Part shown: positions 1 to 5,966 of the stretch, piece by piece
Numbering within the stretch: position 1 is the stretch's first letter
Layout of the letters: every line of letters starts with the position of its first letter
Assembly: GCA_028712845.1 (NCBI GenBank)
Contig: JAQTPO010000079.1
Span: forward strand, 1 to 9,196
DNA length: 9,196 bases
Direction: 5' to 3'
Source of the DNA: Dehalococcoidales bacterium
GTDB lineage: Bacteria; Chloroflexota; Dehalococcoidia; Dehalococcoidales; Fen-1064
The notes under the pieces: model-generated
Database searches by the model: none
The model's input: the letters and a program-made list of their open reading frames with translations, nothing else
What the model was told of the DNA's origin: nothing
Program-made: the position numbers and the translations under genes

Positions 1-1032
1 GAACTCGTTGCGCAGATGGGGACGCCTGAAATCGCTTCTGACCATAAGCAGATGACGAAGCTGGCTCAGGAAAAATCTTCTCTGGATGATGTCATCGGGC
101 TTTATCTGGACTATAAAACCACTGTAAAATCTCTGGAAGATACACAGGTAATGCAGAATGAAAAACTCGATGCGGAAATGCTGGTAATGGTCAAAGAAGA
201 AATGCGCCAGCTCGAAGAGAAGCAAGCCCGTTTGCAAGAAGAACTGAAGCTCGCTCTTCTACCCAAAGACCCGAACGATGAAAAAGATATTATCATGGAG
301 ATTCGGGCGGGGGCAGGTGGTGACGAGGCGGCGATTTTTGCCGCCGAACTTTTCCGTATGTACAGCCGTTATGCCCAGGCAAAAAGATGGAATGTGGATG
401 TTATTAGCTCCAGTGAAAGCATCGGCGGCGGTATCAAAGAAATTATCCTGGAAATCAGCGGTAAGGGAGTCTTCAGCCGCCTCAAGTATGAAAGAGGCGT
501 GCATCGTGTCCAGAGAGTGCCCACCACCGAGGCTTCCGGTAGAATTCATACTTCTACTGCTACGGTGGCAGTTTTGCCGGAGGCAGAAGAAGTGGATATG
601 TCGATTGACCCCAGCGACCTCAGGGTCGATATCTTCCATAGCGGCGGCGCCGGTGGACAGAATGTAAACAAAGTGGCAACGGCGGTGCGCCTGACCCATT
701 TCCCCACCGGTATGGTGGTGATTTGTCAGGATGAACGTTCTCAACTGCGGAATCGCCAGAAAGCGATGGCAGTCCTGCGTTCACGTCTGCTTGATATGGA
801 GCGGAGCAAACAGGAACAGGAAATGAGTTCCATGCGGCGTTCGCAGGTAGGCACCGGCGAACGCAGTGAGAAAATCCGCACTTATAATTTCCCACAGGAC
901 CGCCTTTCCGACCACCGTATTGGCTTGAACCTCCATAACCTGCCGCGCATTATGCAGGGTGAGCTTGACCCGCTGATTGATGCTCTGGCGACCGAAGACC
1001 AGGCGAAGCAGTTGAAGGAAGAACTGGAATGA
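1..1032 (+). CDS. prfA: Peptide chain release factor 1 (RF1), 5' partial
   Basis: Class I release factor that reads UAA and UAG stop codons on the ribosome and triggers hydrolysis of peptidyl-tRNA. The frame is open from base 1 (E-L-V-A-Q before the first Met at 16), so the ATG at 16 is internal. Against the usual ~360 residues, about 15-20 N-terminal residues lie outside the window. Counting from Met16, the N-terminal helical domain covers about 1-95. The stop-codon recognition region has RVPTTEASGRIHTS (about 167-180), with PTT as the RF1-type PxT tripeptide. The catalytic GGQ is at 213-215 (bases 652-660) within GGAGGQNVNK. The PxT motif separates it from RF2, which has SPF. The stop codon overlaps the start of prmC, whose product methylates this GGQ glutamine. 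No oddities are seen in the visible part. Confidence 0.97.
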   Translation, partial: ELVAQMGTPEIASDHKQMTKLAQEKSSLDDVIGLYLDYKTTVKSLEDTQVMQNEKLDAEMLVMVKEEMRQLEEKQARLQEELKLALLPKDPNDEKDIIMEIRAGAGGDEAAIFAAELFRMYSRYAQAKRWNVDVISSSESIGGGIKEIILEISGKGVFSRLKYERGVHRVQRVPTTEASGRIHTSTATVAVLPEAEEVDMSIDPSDLRVDIFHSGGAGGQNVNKVATAVRLTHFPTGMVVICQDERSQLRNRQKAMAVLRSRLLDMERSKQEQEMSSMRRSQVGTGERSEKIRTYNFPQDRLSDHRIGLNLHNLPRIMQGELDPLIDALATEDQAKQLKEELE

Positions 1033-1886
1033 CGAGGCGGCAGGCTCTCGATGCCGCCAGAGAGCTACTTGCCGTCCAAAAAATCGCAGATGCTTCTCTG
1101 GAAGCTGAGCTGTTATTAAGACACGCTCTCGAAATTGACCGCACTCAACTTTATACCGAACCCGATTGTGCGCTAACACCTCGGCAGGAAGAGACCTACC
1201 GAAGCTGCATCGAGCGCCGTATAAAAGGTGAACCGAGCGCATACATCACCGGACACCGCGAGTTTTTCGGGCTGGATTTCTACGTTGACAAAAATGTTCT
1301 CATCCCCCGCCCTGAGACGGAACTGCTGGTGGAACAGGCAGTCACACGCGCTAGTAAACATCCGCATCCGGCAATTGTCGATGTGGGCACTGGCTGCGGT
1401 GCTATCGCCATTAGTCTGGCAACTCATATTCCCCACGCTAAAATTTACGCCACCGATATATCACCGGCAGCACTGGAAGTGGCAAGCCGCAATTGTCAGA
1501 AGCATCGTGTCGAAGATAGAATAACTCTCCTGACAGGTAATTTGCTGATACCTGTCCCCGTGATGGCTGACATTATTGTCGCTAATCTGCCTTATGTCAC
1601 CACCGCCGACCTGCCGCAGGTGAATACTTCCGGTTTTGAGCCGTCCCTGGCGCTGCATGGCGGGTGGGATGGTCTGGACTTGATAAACAGGTTATGTCTT
1701 CAGGCGAGAGACAGATTATCGTTCGGCGGTTGCCTGCTGCTGGAGATCGGTCCGGGGCAGGGTAAAAAGCTGGCTGATTTTTTGCGAAAAATTTACTCTT
1801 CTGCTAATATTGACTTGTTATTTGACCTGAACGGGTTAGAACGGGTAGTTTGCCTGACACTATCATTACATTTTAAGGAGATTTAA
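1029..1886 (+). CDS. prmC: Release factor glutamine methyltransferase PrmC/HemK
   Basis: S-adenosylmethionine-dependent N5-glutamine methyltransferase acting on the GGQ glutamine of release factors. At 285 residues it has the usual family length. Residues 1-80 form the helical N-terminal substrate-binding domain. The region IPRPETE (92-98) is the conserved PxPxTE-type linker, and VDVGTGCGAIAISLA (117-131) is SAM motif I. D143 in ATDIS is the likely ribose-binding acid. The catalytic substrate-binding loop reads NLPY (186-189, bases 1584-1595) rather than the classical NPPY. The family is still clear from the IPRPETE motif and from linkage to prfA. The ATG overlaps the prfA stop by 4 bp (ATGA), which implies translational coupling. 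The gene ends one base before the next start codon. Confidence 0.96.
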   Translation: MTRRQALDAARELLAVQKIADASLEAELLLRHALEIDRTQLYTEPDCALTPRQEETYRSCIERRIKGEPSAYITGHREFFGLDFYVDKNVLIPRPETELLVEQAVTRASKHPHPAIVDVGTGCGAIAISLATHIPHAKIYATDISPAALEVASRNCQKHRVEDRITLLTGNLLIPVPVMADIIVANLPYVTTADLPQVNTSGFEPSLALHGGWDGLDLINRLCLQARDRLSFGGCLLLEIGPGQGKKLADFLRKIYSSANIDLLFDLNGLERVVCLTLSLHFKEI

Positions 1887-1887
1887 G

Positions 1888-3081
1888 ATGGCTGGGGCTT
1901 TATCTGGTATCAGAGTACTTGACCTGGGAAGATTCATTGCCAGCCCTTTTTGCGGGTTATTGCTGGCTGACCTCGGTGCGGACGTCATTCGCATCGAAAG
2001 ACCGGGTGGTAATGAAGACCGTTTTATGGGATTTCAGATGCCGATTGGTTATACTTATGGTTTCGCCAACCTGAATCGCAATAAGAGAGCCATTACCCTG
2101 AACTTCGAGAAAACTGACAGGGGTAAGGAGATTCTTCTGGATTTGGTGAAACAAAGCGATGTGGTGGTGCACAACTTCAGCCCTGAAGCCGCCAAGGCGA
2201 TTGGCGTCACTTACGAAAACTTCAAAACGGCGAAGCCGGATATTATTTTTGCCCGGGTGTCTGCTTTTGGCACTACCGGACCCTACCAGCATCGTATTGG
2301 TTTTGACCAGATTATGAAGGGCGTCTCCGGCGCCATGTCTATCAGCGGTTTTCCCTCTACACCTACTAAAGAACAGGTGCCGCATATCGATTATATGACT
2401 GCCAGTTTGACGGCTCTTGGTATCGTATCTGCCATCTATCACCGTGCTCAGACAGGCGAGGGTCAGGTTATTGACACTTCTTTATTGCAGACCGGCGTTA
2501 CCTTTATGGCTAATTTCATTGCTGAATGGGAACTTGCTAAAGTACGCCGTCCGCAGATAGGCAATCGTTCCCACTTTGTGGGACCCACCGACCTTTATGC
2601 AACGAAGGATGGCAGGTGGGTAATGCTCTGTATTCAGACTAATTCTATCTGGCGACGCTTTTGCAGGCACATCGGTCGTGAAGACCTGCTCAAAGACCCC
2701 AGATTCAAGGATGACTTTGACCGCTGGGGACACCGTGATATTATCGACCCGATTGTTGCCCAATGGGCTGCTTCACAAACAGCCGCAGAAATCGTTGCTG
2801 TTTCTGAAAAGATACCTATTCCTTGCGGTATCTGTTATGACCAATCAGAAGTGGCAAGCGACCCGCAGGTGAAGGCAATGGAAGTGCTTTCTCAGGTGCC
2901 TTTCCCTGACGGCTCGACTAAAGTCAATGTAACGAGCCCGCCAATCAGGATGTCCGCCTCACCGACAAAGATTTACCGTTCTTTCCCTACGGTGGGACAG
3001 GATAACGAAGCAATCTTCGGGAAACTGCTGGGATACAGCAAGGCGGAACTGGCAAAACTGAAAGAAGAAGGCGTTATCTAA
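1888..3081 (+). CDS. Family III acyl-CoA transferase (CaiB/BaiF type)
   Basis: Cytoplasmic CoA-transferase that would move CoA between an acyl-CoA donor and a carboxylic acid; the substrate pair cannot be read from sequence. At 397 residues it has the normal length. The N-terminus LSGIRVLDLGRFIASPFCG and the LLADLGADVIRIERPGG segment (25-41) are hallmarks of the family. D168 in HIDYMTA aligns in position with the catalytic aspartate (Asp169) of formyl-CoA transferase. Further family segments are the GP.....GFDQ region (131-141) and the TGEGQVIDTSLL region (189-200). The C-terminal part carries the usual small domain and a GYSKAELAKLKEEGVI tail. AAGGAG at 1875-1880, inside the prmC 3' end, sits 7 nt before the ATG. 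The gene is therefore the third of the prfA-prmC operon, although it is metabolic rather than translational. It may work with the downstream etfBA genes in organic-acid activation and oxidation (inference). Confidence 0.92.
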   Translation: MAGALSGIRVLDLGRFIASPFCGLLLADLGADVIRIERPGGNEDRFMGFQMPIGYTYGFANLNRNKRAITLNFEKTDRGKEILLDLVKQSDVVVHNFSPEAAKAIGVTYENFKTAKPDIIFARVSAFGTTGPYQHRIGFDQIMKGVSGAMSISGFPSTPTKEQVPHIDYMTASLTALGIVSAIYHRAQTGEGQVIDTSLLQTGVTFMANFIAEWELAKVRRPQIGNRSHFVGPTDLYATKDGRWVMLCIQTNSIWRRFCRHIGREDLLKDPRFKDDFDRWGHRDIIDPIVAQWAASQTAAEIVAVSEKIPIPCGICYDQSEVASDPQVKAMEVLSQVPFPDGSTKVNVTSPPIRMSASPTKIYRSFPTVGQDNEAIFGKLLGYSKAELAKLKEEGVI

Positions 3082-3119
3082 GTTTCAACCCAAAGCGCAA
3101 AACGCATACCTTGAAACTT
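3080..3119. repeat. 9-bp inverted repeat after the CoA-transferase gene
   Basis: AAGTTTCAA (3080-3088) and TTGAAACTT (3111-3119) are perfect reverse complements. The 22-nt loop between them contains a small nested GCG/CGC pair (3095-3097 with 3103-3105). The left arm begins inside the TAA stop codon. A second tiny GCC/GGC stem follows. There is no T-run, so it is a weak terminator candidate; it could equally be an mRNA 3'-end stabiliser or chance. Confidence 0.4.
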
Positions 3120-3165
3120 GCCATTTTAGGCTTACTAATACATTCTCATACGCCGAAAGACTGAC

Positions 3166-3195
3166 TTGACGCTGAATCTAAATTGATGCTAAATT
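3166..3195 (+). promoter_or_regulatory. Candidate sigma-A promoter for etfBA
   Basis: TTGACG (3166-3171) is followed after 18 bp by TAAATT (3190-3195), matching the -35 in 5 of 6 positions and the -10 in 4 of 6. It lies about 65 bp before the etfB start in the only sizeable gap of the plus-strand run, which suggests that etfBA has its own transcript. Confidence 0.5.
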
Positions 3196-3199
3196 TAGA
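3177..3199. promoter_or_regulatory. Palindrome overlapping the etf -10 region (possible operator)
   Basis: TCTAAATT (3177-3184) and AATTTAGA (3192-3199) form a perfect 8-bp inverted repeat with a 7-bp centre. It spans the spacer and the proposed -10 of the etfB promoter. The size and symmetry fit a dimeric repressor site, but no regulator can be named. Confidence 0.4.
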
Positions 3200-3260
3200 C
3201 TAGCGAGTTTCTGTCTGAATTCAGAGCTTACATTTTTCGTTAAGGAGGAAATGGCACGAA

Positions 3261-4061
3261 ATGAACATTATTGTCTGCGTAAAGCAGGTGCCCGACCCGG
3301 AAGCCCCCCCCGCCAGTTTTAAAATTGACCAGGCAACCAATAAGGTTGTACCCCCACCGGGTGTTCCGCCGGTCATCAGCCCGTTCGATGAGCAGGCGGT
3401 AGAAGCGGCACTGAGAATTAAGGACGCTAAGGGCGGTAAAATTACCGTTATTAGTCTGGGTGTCGGTCTGCTGAGGGATGTCGTCAAGAAGCCGCTTTCA
3501 ATGGGCGCTGACGAGCTTATCCTTTTGGAAGACCCCGCTTTTGTTGATGGCGATGGCTGGTCAACCGCTTATGCCCTGGCAATGGCGATTAAGAAGGTGG
3601 GTCAGTTCGACTTAATCTTCTGCGGTCGTCAGGCGGCTGACTGGGATTCCGGTCAGGTCGGTTCCTGTATTGCTGAAATACTGGGATTGCCGCAGGTGAC
3701 ACTTGCCAAGAAAGTTGAAGCTCTGGACGGCAAGGTTAAGGTGGAAAAAGTCACCGCTGATGGCTATGATGTTGTGGAAGCCTCTACGCCGGTGCTGATT
3801 ACCGTGAGCAATGAGCTCGGTGAACCGCGCTATGCCACCATCAAAGGTATTATGGCGGCAAAACGGAAAGAGCCGATTGTCTGGAAACCGGCTGATATCG
3901 GTGTCGATGTTGCAAAGATTGGTGCTGCAGGCCGTCGCAGTAAGATGGTCAAACTCTTCCAGCCTGTCCGTGAGGGCAAATGTGAAATCATTACCGGCGA
4001 AAATGAAGAGGATGCGGCTGCGAATCTTGCCAAGAAACTTGTGGAGGTAAAACTGCTCTAG
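3261..4061 (+). CDS. etfB: Electron transfer flavoprotein beta subunit
   Basis: Beta subunit of the soluble EtfAB heterodimer, which accepts electrons from acyl-CoA dehydrogenases and related flavoenzymes and passes them to a quinone oxidoreductase or other partner. The start MNIIVCVKQVPDP is the classic EtfB N-terminus. Then come SPFDEQAVEAALRIKD (40-55), the nucleotide-binding GRQAADWDSGQVG loop (122-134), a region resembling the EtfB signature (VEKVTADGYDVVEASTPVL, 161-179) and RYATIKGIMAAKRK (190-203). At 266 residues it is of normal length. AAGGAGG (3242-3248) lies 12 nt before the ATG at 3261; the ATG at 3251 is out of frame and only 2 nt from the SD. Residues 12-42 are rich in proline, and codons 15-17 hold an eight-C run (3304-3311). 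Whether this ETF bifurcates electrons cannot be judged reliably by eye. Confidence 0.95.
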   Translation: MNIIVCVKQVPDPEAPPASFKIDQATNKVVPPPGVPPVISPFDEQAVEAALRIKDAKGGKITVISLGVGLLRDVVKKPLSMGADELILLEDPAFVDGDGWSTAYALAMAIKKVGQFDLIFCGRQAADWDSGQVGSCIAEILGLPQVTLAKKVEALDGKVKVEKVTADGYDVVEASTPVLITVSNELGEPRYATIKGIMAAKRKEPIVWKPADIGVDVAKIGAAGRRSKMVKLFQPVREGKCEIITGENEEDAAANLAKKLVEVKLL

Positions 4062-4077
4062 TATCGTTATGACGATA
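4062..4077 (+). repeat. Small hairpin between etfB and etfA
   Basis: TATCGT (4062-4067) and ACGATA (4072-4077) pair perfectly around a TATG loop, immediately after the etfB TAG stop and 9 nt before the etfA Shine-Dalgarno sequence. There is no T-run, so termination is unlikely. It may tune mRNA stability or the relative translation of the two subunits (inference). Confidence 0.4.
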
Positions 4078-4098
4078 GAAGAGTAGAAGGAGAAGATA

Positions 4099-5097
4099 AT
4101 GGCTGATAATAAAGGCGTTATGATTTTTACCGAAATAATCGATGGGAAGCTGGCTCCTATTGCCAAGGAACTGCTTGGCGCCGGGCGGAAGCTGGCTAAT
4201 GACCTGAAAGAAGAACTGAGCGCATTAGTGGTCGGCAGCGGCGTGGCGAATGTCGCCGCCGAAGCTATCACCTTTGGCGCGGATAAGGTTTTTGTCGTCG
4301 ATGACCCGCTGCTGAAAGACTATCGCACTGATTCTTATGTGGCGATTGTAGAGAAGGTTGTCAAACAGTCAAATCCCCGGGTTTTCCTGATGGGGCAGAC
4401 TACTATCGGGCGTGACCTGGCGCCGCGCGCCGCTTTCAGACTGGGCACGGCAGTTACACTCGATTGTGTCGCCCTCGAAATTGATGCAGCATCTAAGCTG
4501 CTTTTACAGACCAAGCCGGTCTATGGCGGCAATGCCCGCGCTATTTACACGATGGATACCTTACCTCAGATGGCGACTGTTCGTGCCAAGGCGATGTCCG
4601 CCTTAGCGCCGGATGCCGCTAAAAAGGGAGAGGTTGTCACAGTTGCTGCCGGACTTGACCCCGCTGCCATCAAGACCAATGTTCTGCAGAAAGTAGTTGC
4701 GGAAGTCCAGGGTATTAAACTTGAGGATGCTTCCATCATCGTTTCCGGTGGCAGAGGCATCGGTGGACCGGAAGGGTTCAAGCAGTTGGAAGAGCTTGCC
4801 AAGATTCTCAAGGGAGCTGTGGGCGCCAGCCGTCCTCCTTGCGATAACGGTTGGGTACCGGAAACAATTCAGGTCGGTTTAACCGGCAAGATTGTCTCCC
4901 CCGAGACTTATATCGCTGTGGCTATCTCCGGTTCCAGCCAACACCTTGCCGGTTGTTCCGGTTCTAAGAATATCATCGCCATTAACCGTGATGCTGAAGC
5001 GAATATCTTTAAGGAAGCCCGCTTCGGTGTGGTCGGTGATTGGAAGAAGGTAATCCCGGCTTTCCAGGCGAAGATAAAAGAACTGCTCGGTAAATAA
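4099..5097 (+). CDS. etfA: Electron transfer flavoprotein alpha subunit
   Basis: FAD-carrying alpha subunit and partner of the upstream EtfB. Residues 5-190 form the N-terminal domain; the C-terminal FAD domain runs from about 205 to the end. It shows [16 protein letters not shown] (212-227), [16 protein letters not shown] (239-254), [16 protein letters not shown] (258-273), [10 protein letters not shown] (276-285) and [17 protein letters not shown] (291-307), all standard contacts of the EtfA FAD site. S244, R245 and the QH pair at 281-282 are the conserved flavin-neighbourhood residues. At 332 residues it has the usual length. AAGGAG (4087-4092) sits 6 nt before the ATG. The gene lies 37 bp after etfB, so the two are co-transcribed. 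It closes with tandem TAA TAA stops and a strong hairpin downstream. No ferredoxin-like N-terminal fusion is present. Confidence 0.96.
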   Translation: MADNKGVMIFTEIIDGKLAPIAKELLGAGRKLANDLKEELSALVVGSGVANVAAEAITFGADKVFVVDDPLLKDYRTDSYVAIVEKVVKQSNPRVFLMGQTTIGRDLAPRAAFRLGTAVTLDCVALEIDAASKLLLQTKPVYGGNARAIYTMDTLPQMATVRAKAMSALAPDAAKKGEVVTVAAGLDPAAIKTNVLQKVVAEVQGIKLEDASIIVSGGRGIGGPEGFKQLEELAKILKGAVGASRPPCDNGWVPETIQVGLTGKIVSPETYIAVAISGSSQHLAGCSGSKNIIAINRDAEANIFKEARFGVVGDWKKVIPAFQAKIKELLGK

Positions 5098-5119
5098 TAA
5101 GATATACAATGTAGAGTTT

Positions 5120-5151
5120 AAGAGAGGGAAGGCGAACGCTTTCCCTCTCTT
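5120..5151 (+). terminator. Hairpin terminator after etfA
   Basis: AAGAGAGGGAA (5120-5130) pairs perfectly with TTCCCTCTCTT (5141-5151). The stem extends inward by a G-T wobble and two G-C pairs to a GAAC loop. It starts 23 bp after the etfA stop and lies before the tRNA promoter. The following tract (GTTATATCGTGTTT) is only moderately T-rich, so it is a strong stem with an imperfect tail. Confidence 0.75.
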
Positions 5152-5166
5152 GTTATATCGTGTTTC

Positions 5167-5195
5167 TTGAACTACGATACTGATTAGTGTATATT
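5167..5195 (+). promoter_or_regulatory. Promoter of the tRNA-fMet gene
   Basis: TTGAAC (5167-5172), a 17-bp spacer and TATATT (5190-5195) form a good sigma-A-type promoter ending 12 bp before the first tRNA base. It lies just after the etfA terminator, so the tRNA is probably transcribed on its own with a leader of only a few nucleotides. Confidence 0.65.
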
Positions 5196-5207
5196 TGAAT
5201 AGTGAGA

Positions 5208-5282
5208 CGCGGGGTGGAGCAGTGGCAGCTCGTCGGGCTCATAACCCGAAGGTCGTTAGTTCGAATCTAACCCCCGCTACCA
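5208..5282 (+). tRNA. Initiator tRNA-fMet (anticodon CAT)
   Basis: Full cloverleaf of 75 nt with encoded CCA. The acceptor is CGCGGGG (5208-5214) with CCCCGCT (5272-5278). The D-stem GAGC/GCTC surrounds a short 7-nt loop AGTGGCA. The anticodon stem TCGGG/CCCGA holds the loop CTCATAA with CAT at 5240-5242. The variable loop is AGGTC, and the T-arm is GTTAG-TTCGAAT-CTAAC. It is the initiator rather than the elongator Met tRNA for three reasons. Position 1 and position 72 do not pair (C1 against T72), the anticodon stem has the three consecutive G-C pairs (GGG/CCC), and the D-stem has A11-T24. The 3' CCA overlaps the convergent VOC gene by 6 bp. Confidence 0.96.
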
Positions 5283-5672
5283 AAGAAAAACAATCAGCAT
5301 ATTGCCGTATTCGCGGGTCTCATAATAGGTCGCCCGGTCTTTGATATGAAACGCCACCGGTACTCCTTTTTCCGCCATAATCGCCCGTGCCTTTTCGAGG
5401 TCGGGTACTTCAAAACCGATGTGGTTTATGCCCTCGCCGTTCTCATCGAGAAACTTCTGCTGGAGGCTGTCTCCTGAAACCGGCTGAAAAATCTCTATCC
5501 AGAGCGACCCTAAAAAGGCGTCCGCCCCGATAATTTTGACTTTCTTTCCTTCCATAACTACCTCTTCCTGAGGTGGTATATCAAAAATGCCCAGCGATTT
5601 ATAGTAATCTACCATTTTCTTCCAATCTCTAACCACAAGACCGACGTGGCTGAATTTCCAATCTTTCTCCAT
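5277..5672 (-). CDS. VOC superfamily (glyoxalase-fold) protein, epimerase-like
   Basis: Small cytoplasmic protein of 131 residues with two beta-alpha-beta-beta-beta modules. The first opens with KFSHVGLVVRDWKKMVDYYK, the second with GINHIGFEVPDLEKARAIM. The order SHVGL, IEIFQP, FLDENGEGINHIGFEV resembles methylmalonyl-CoA epimerase and glyoxalase I, giving His, Glu and His as candidate metal ligands. The position where the fourth ligand (Glu of an IEL motif near the C-terminus) is expected reads I-V (GNMLIVFLW), so catalysis by the usual mechanism is doubtful. The ATG at 5672 is chosen over an upstream GTG (5690), because AAAGGAG (5685-5679 on the minus strand) lies 6 nt before it. The last codon (TGG) and the stop (TAG) are the complement of the tRNA 3' end. 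The substrate is unknown; a link to acyl-CoA metabolism is only suggested by the neighbours. Confidence 0.8.
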   Translation of the reverse strand: MEKDWKFSHVGLVVRDWKKMVDYYKSLGIFDIPPQEEVVMEGKKVKIIGADAFLGSLWIEIFQPVSGDSLQQKFLDENGEGINHIGFEVPDLEKARAIMAEKGVPVAFHIKDRATYYETREYGNMLIVFLW

Positions 5673-5899
5673 TTCCCTCTCCTTTACCACACGCTATCAT
5701 ACCCCGGCGGGAATAATCAATACCGCGAACCATATCGATTCTGTTTACTTAAGGTTATCGATAGACGTTAGCGAAAACAACTACTGTTGCGCATCCGCCT
5801 GCCGAAGGTTTCCTCGCAATGATTAAACCAACTAAAAACAAATAATACCCATTGTTCGGTTCTGTCATTTTGGCAGTTGTACCCTGTTTTGAACACTGA

Positions 5900-5942
5900 A
5901 ATTGCATTTTGATGGTAATTGCATTTCTGCTATAATGCAATT
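5900..5942. promoter_or_regulatory. Three AATTGCAT boxes around a promoter (probable operator)
   Basis: AATTGCATTT occurs twice as a direct repeat, at 5900-5909 and 5917-5926 (17 bp apart). Its core appears again inverted as ATGCAATT at 5935-5942. The -35 lies between the two direct copies, and the inverted copy overlaps the -10. The second and third copies together form an 8-bp inverted repeat with a 10-bp centre. This layout suggests binding of a transcription factor directly over the polymerase site; the factor is unknown. Confidence 0.6.
5909..5936 (+). promoter_or_regulatory. Promoter of the response regulator gene
   Basis: TTGATG (5909-5914), a 16-bp spacer and a perfect TATAAT (5931-5936) form a clear sigma-A-type promoter. 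Transcription would begin near 5942-5944, which excludes any translation start at the in-frame TTG at 5919. Confidence 0.7.
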
Positions 5943-5966
5943 AAGTTTTTATACCTTGAATATTGT

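Larger units (their letters stand above)
5673..5966. other. Divergent intergenic region between VOC gene and response regulator
   Basis: No convincing gene is present. The left side has the VOC Shine-Dalgarno sequence and, on the minus strand, a lone TATGAT (5701-5696) that could be its -10, with no good -35. In the middle are a 7-bp TATCGAT/ATCGATA pair (5733-5739 and 5757-5763) and a weak CAAC-TACT-GTTG hairpin (5778-5789). The right side holds the AATTGCAT boxes and the promoter of the response regulator, listed separately. Confidence 0.6.

Noticed and set aside
259..744. 161-residue open frame antisense to prfA
   Set aside because: It is a shadow of the conserved RF1 coding sequence with no recognisable domain.
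3612..4271. 219-residue open frame antisense to etfB and etfA
   Set aside because: It lies opposite two clearly identified genes, has low-complexity Ser/Phe/Ile-rich composition and no ribosome binding site, and spans the etfB-etfA junction.
5673..5690. GTG start at 5690 for the VOC protein, giving 137 residues
   Set aside because: AAAGGAG sits 6 nt before the ATG at 5672, whereas the GTG has no such site and would place that Shine-Dalgarno sequence inside the gene.
5862..5890. CTGTCAT and CTGTTTT resembling a Pho box
   Set aside because: Only the first half matches the PhoB repeat and the spacing is 22 bp rather than 11, so no claim is made.
5755..5940. Short minus-strand frame in the divergent intergenic region
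   Set aside because: It starts at TTG inside the promoter boxes, has no Shine-Dalgarno sequence and no recognisable protein features.
5919..5966. Upstream extension of the response regulator from the TTG at 5919
   Set aside because: It would begin upstream of the TATAAT -10 at 5931 and before the predicted transcript start, and the added residues are not receiver-like.
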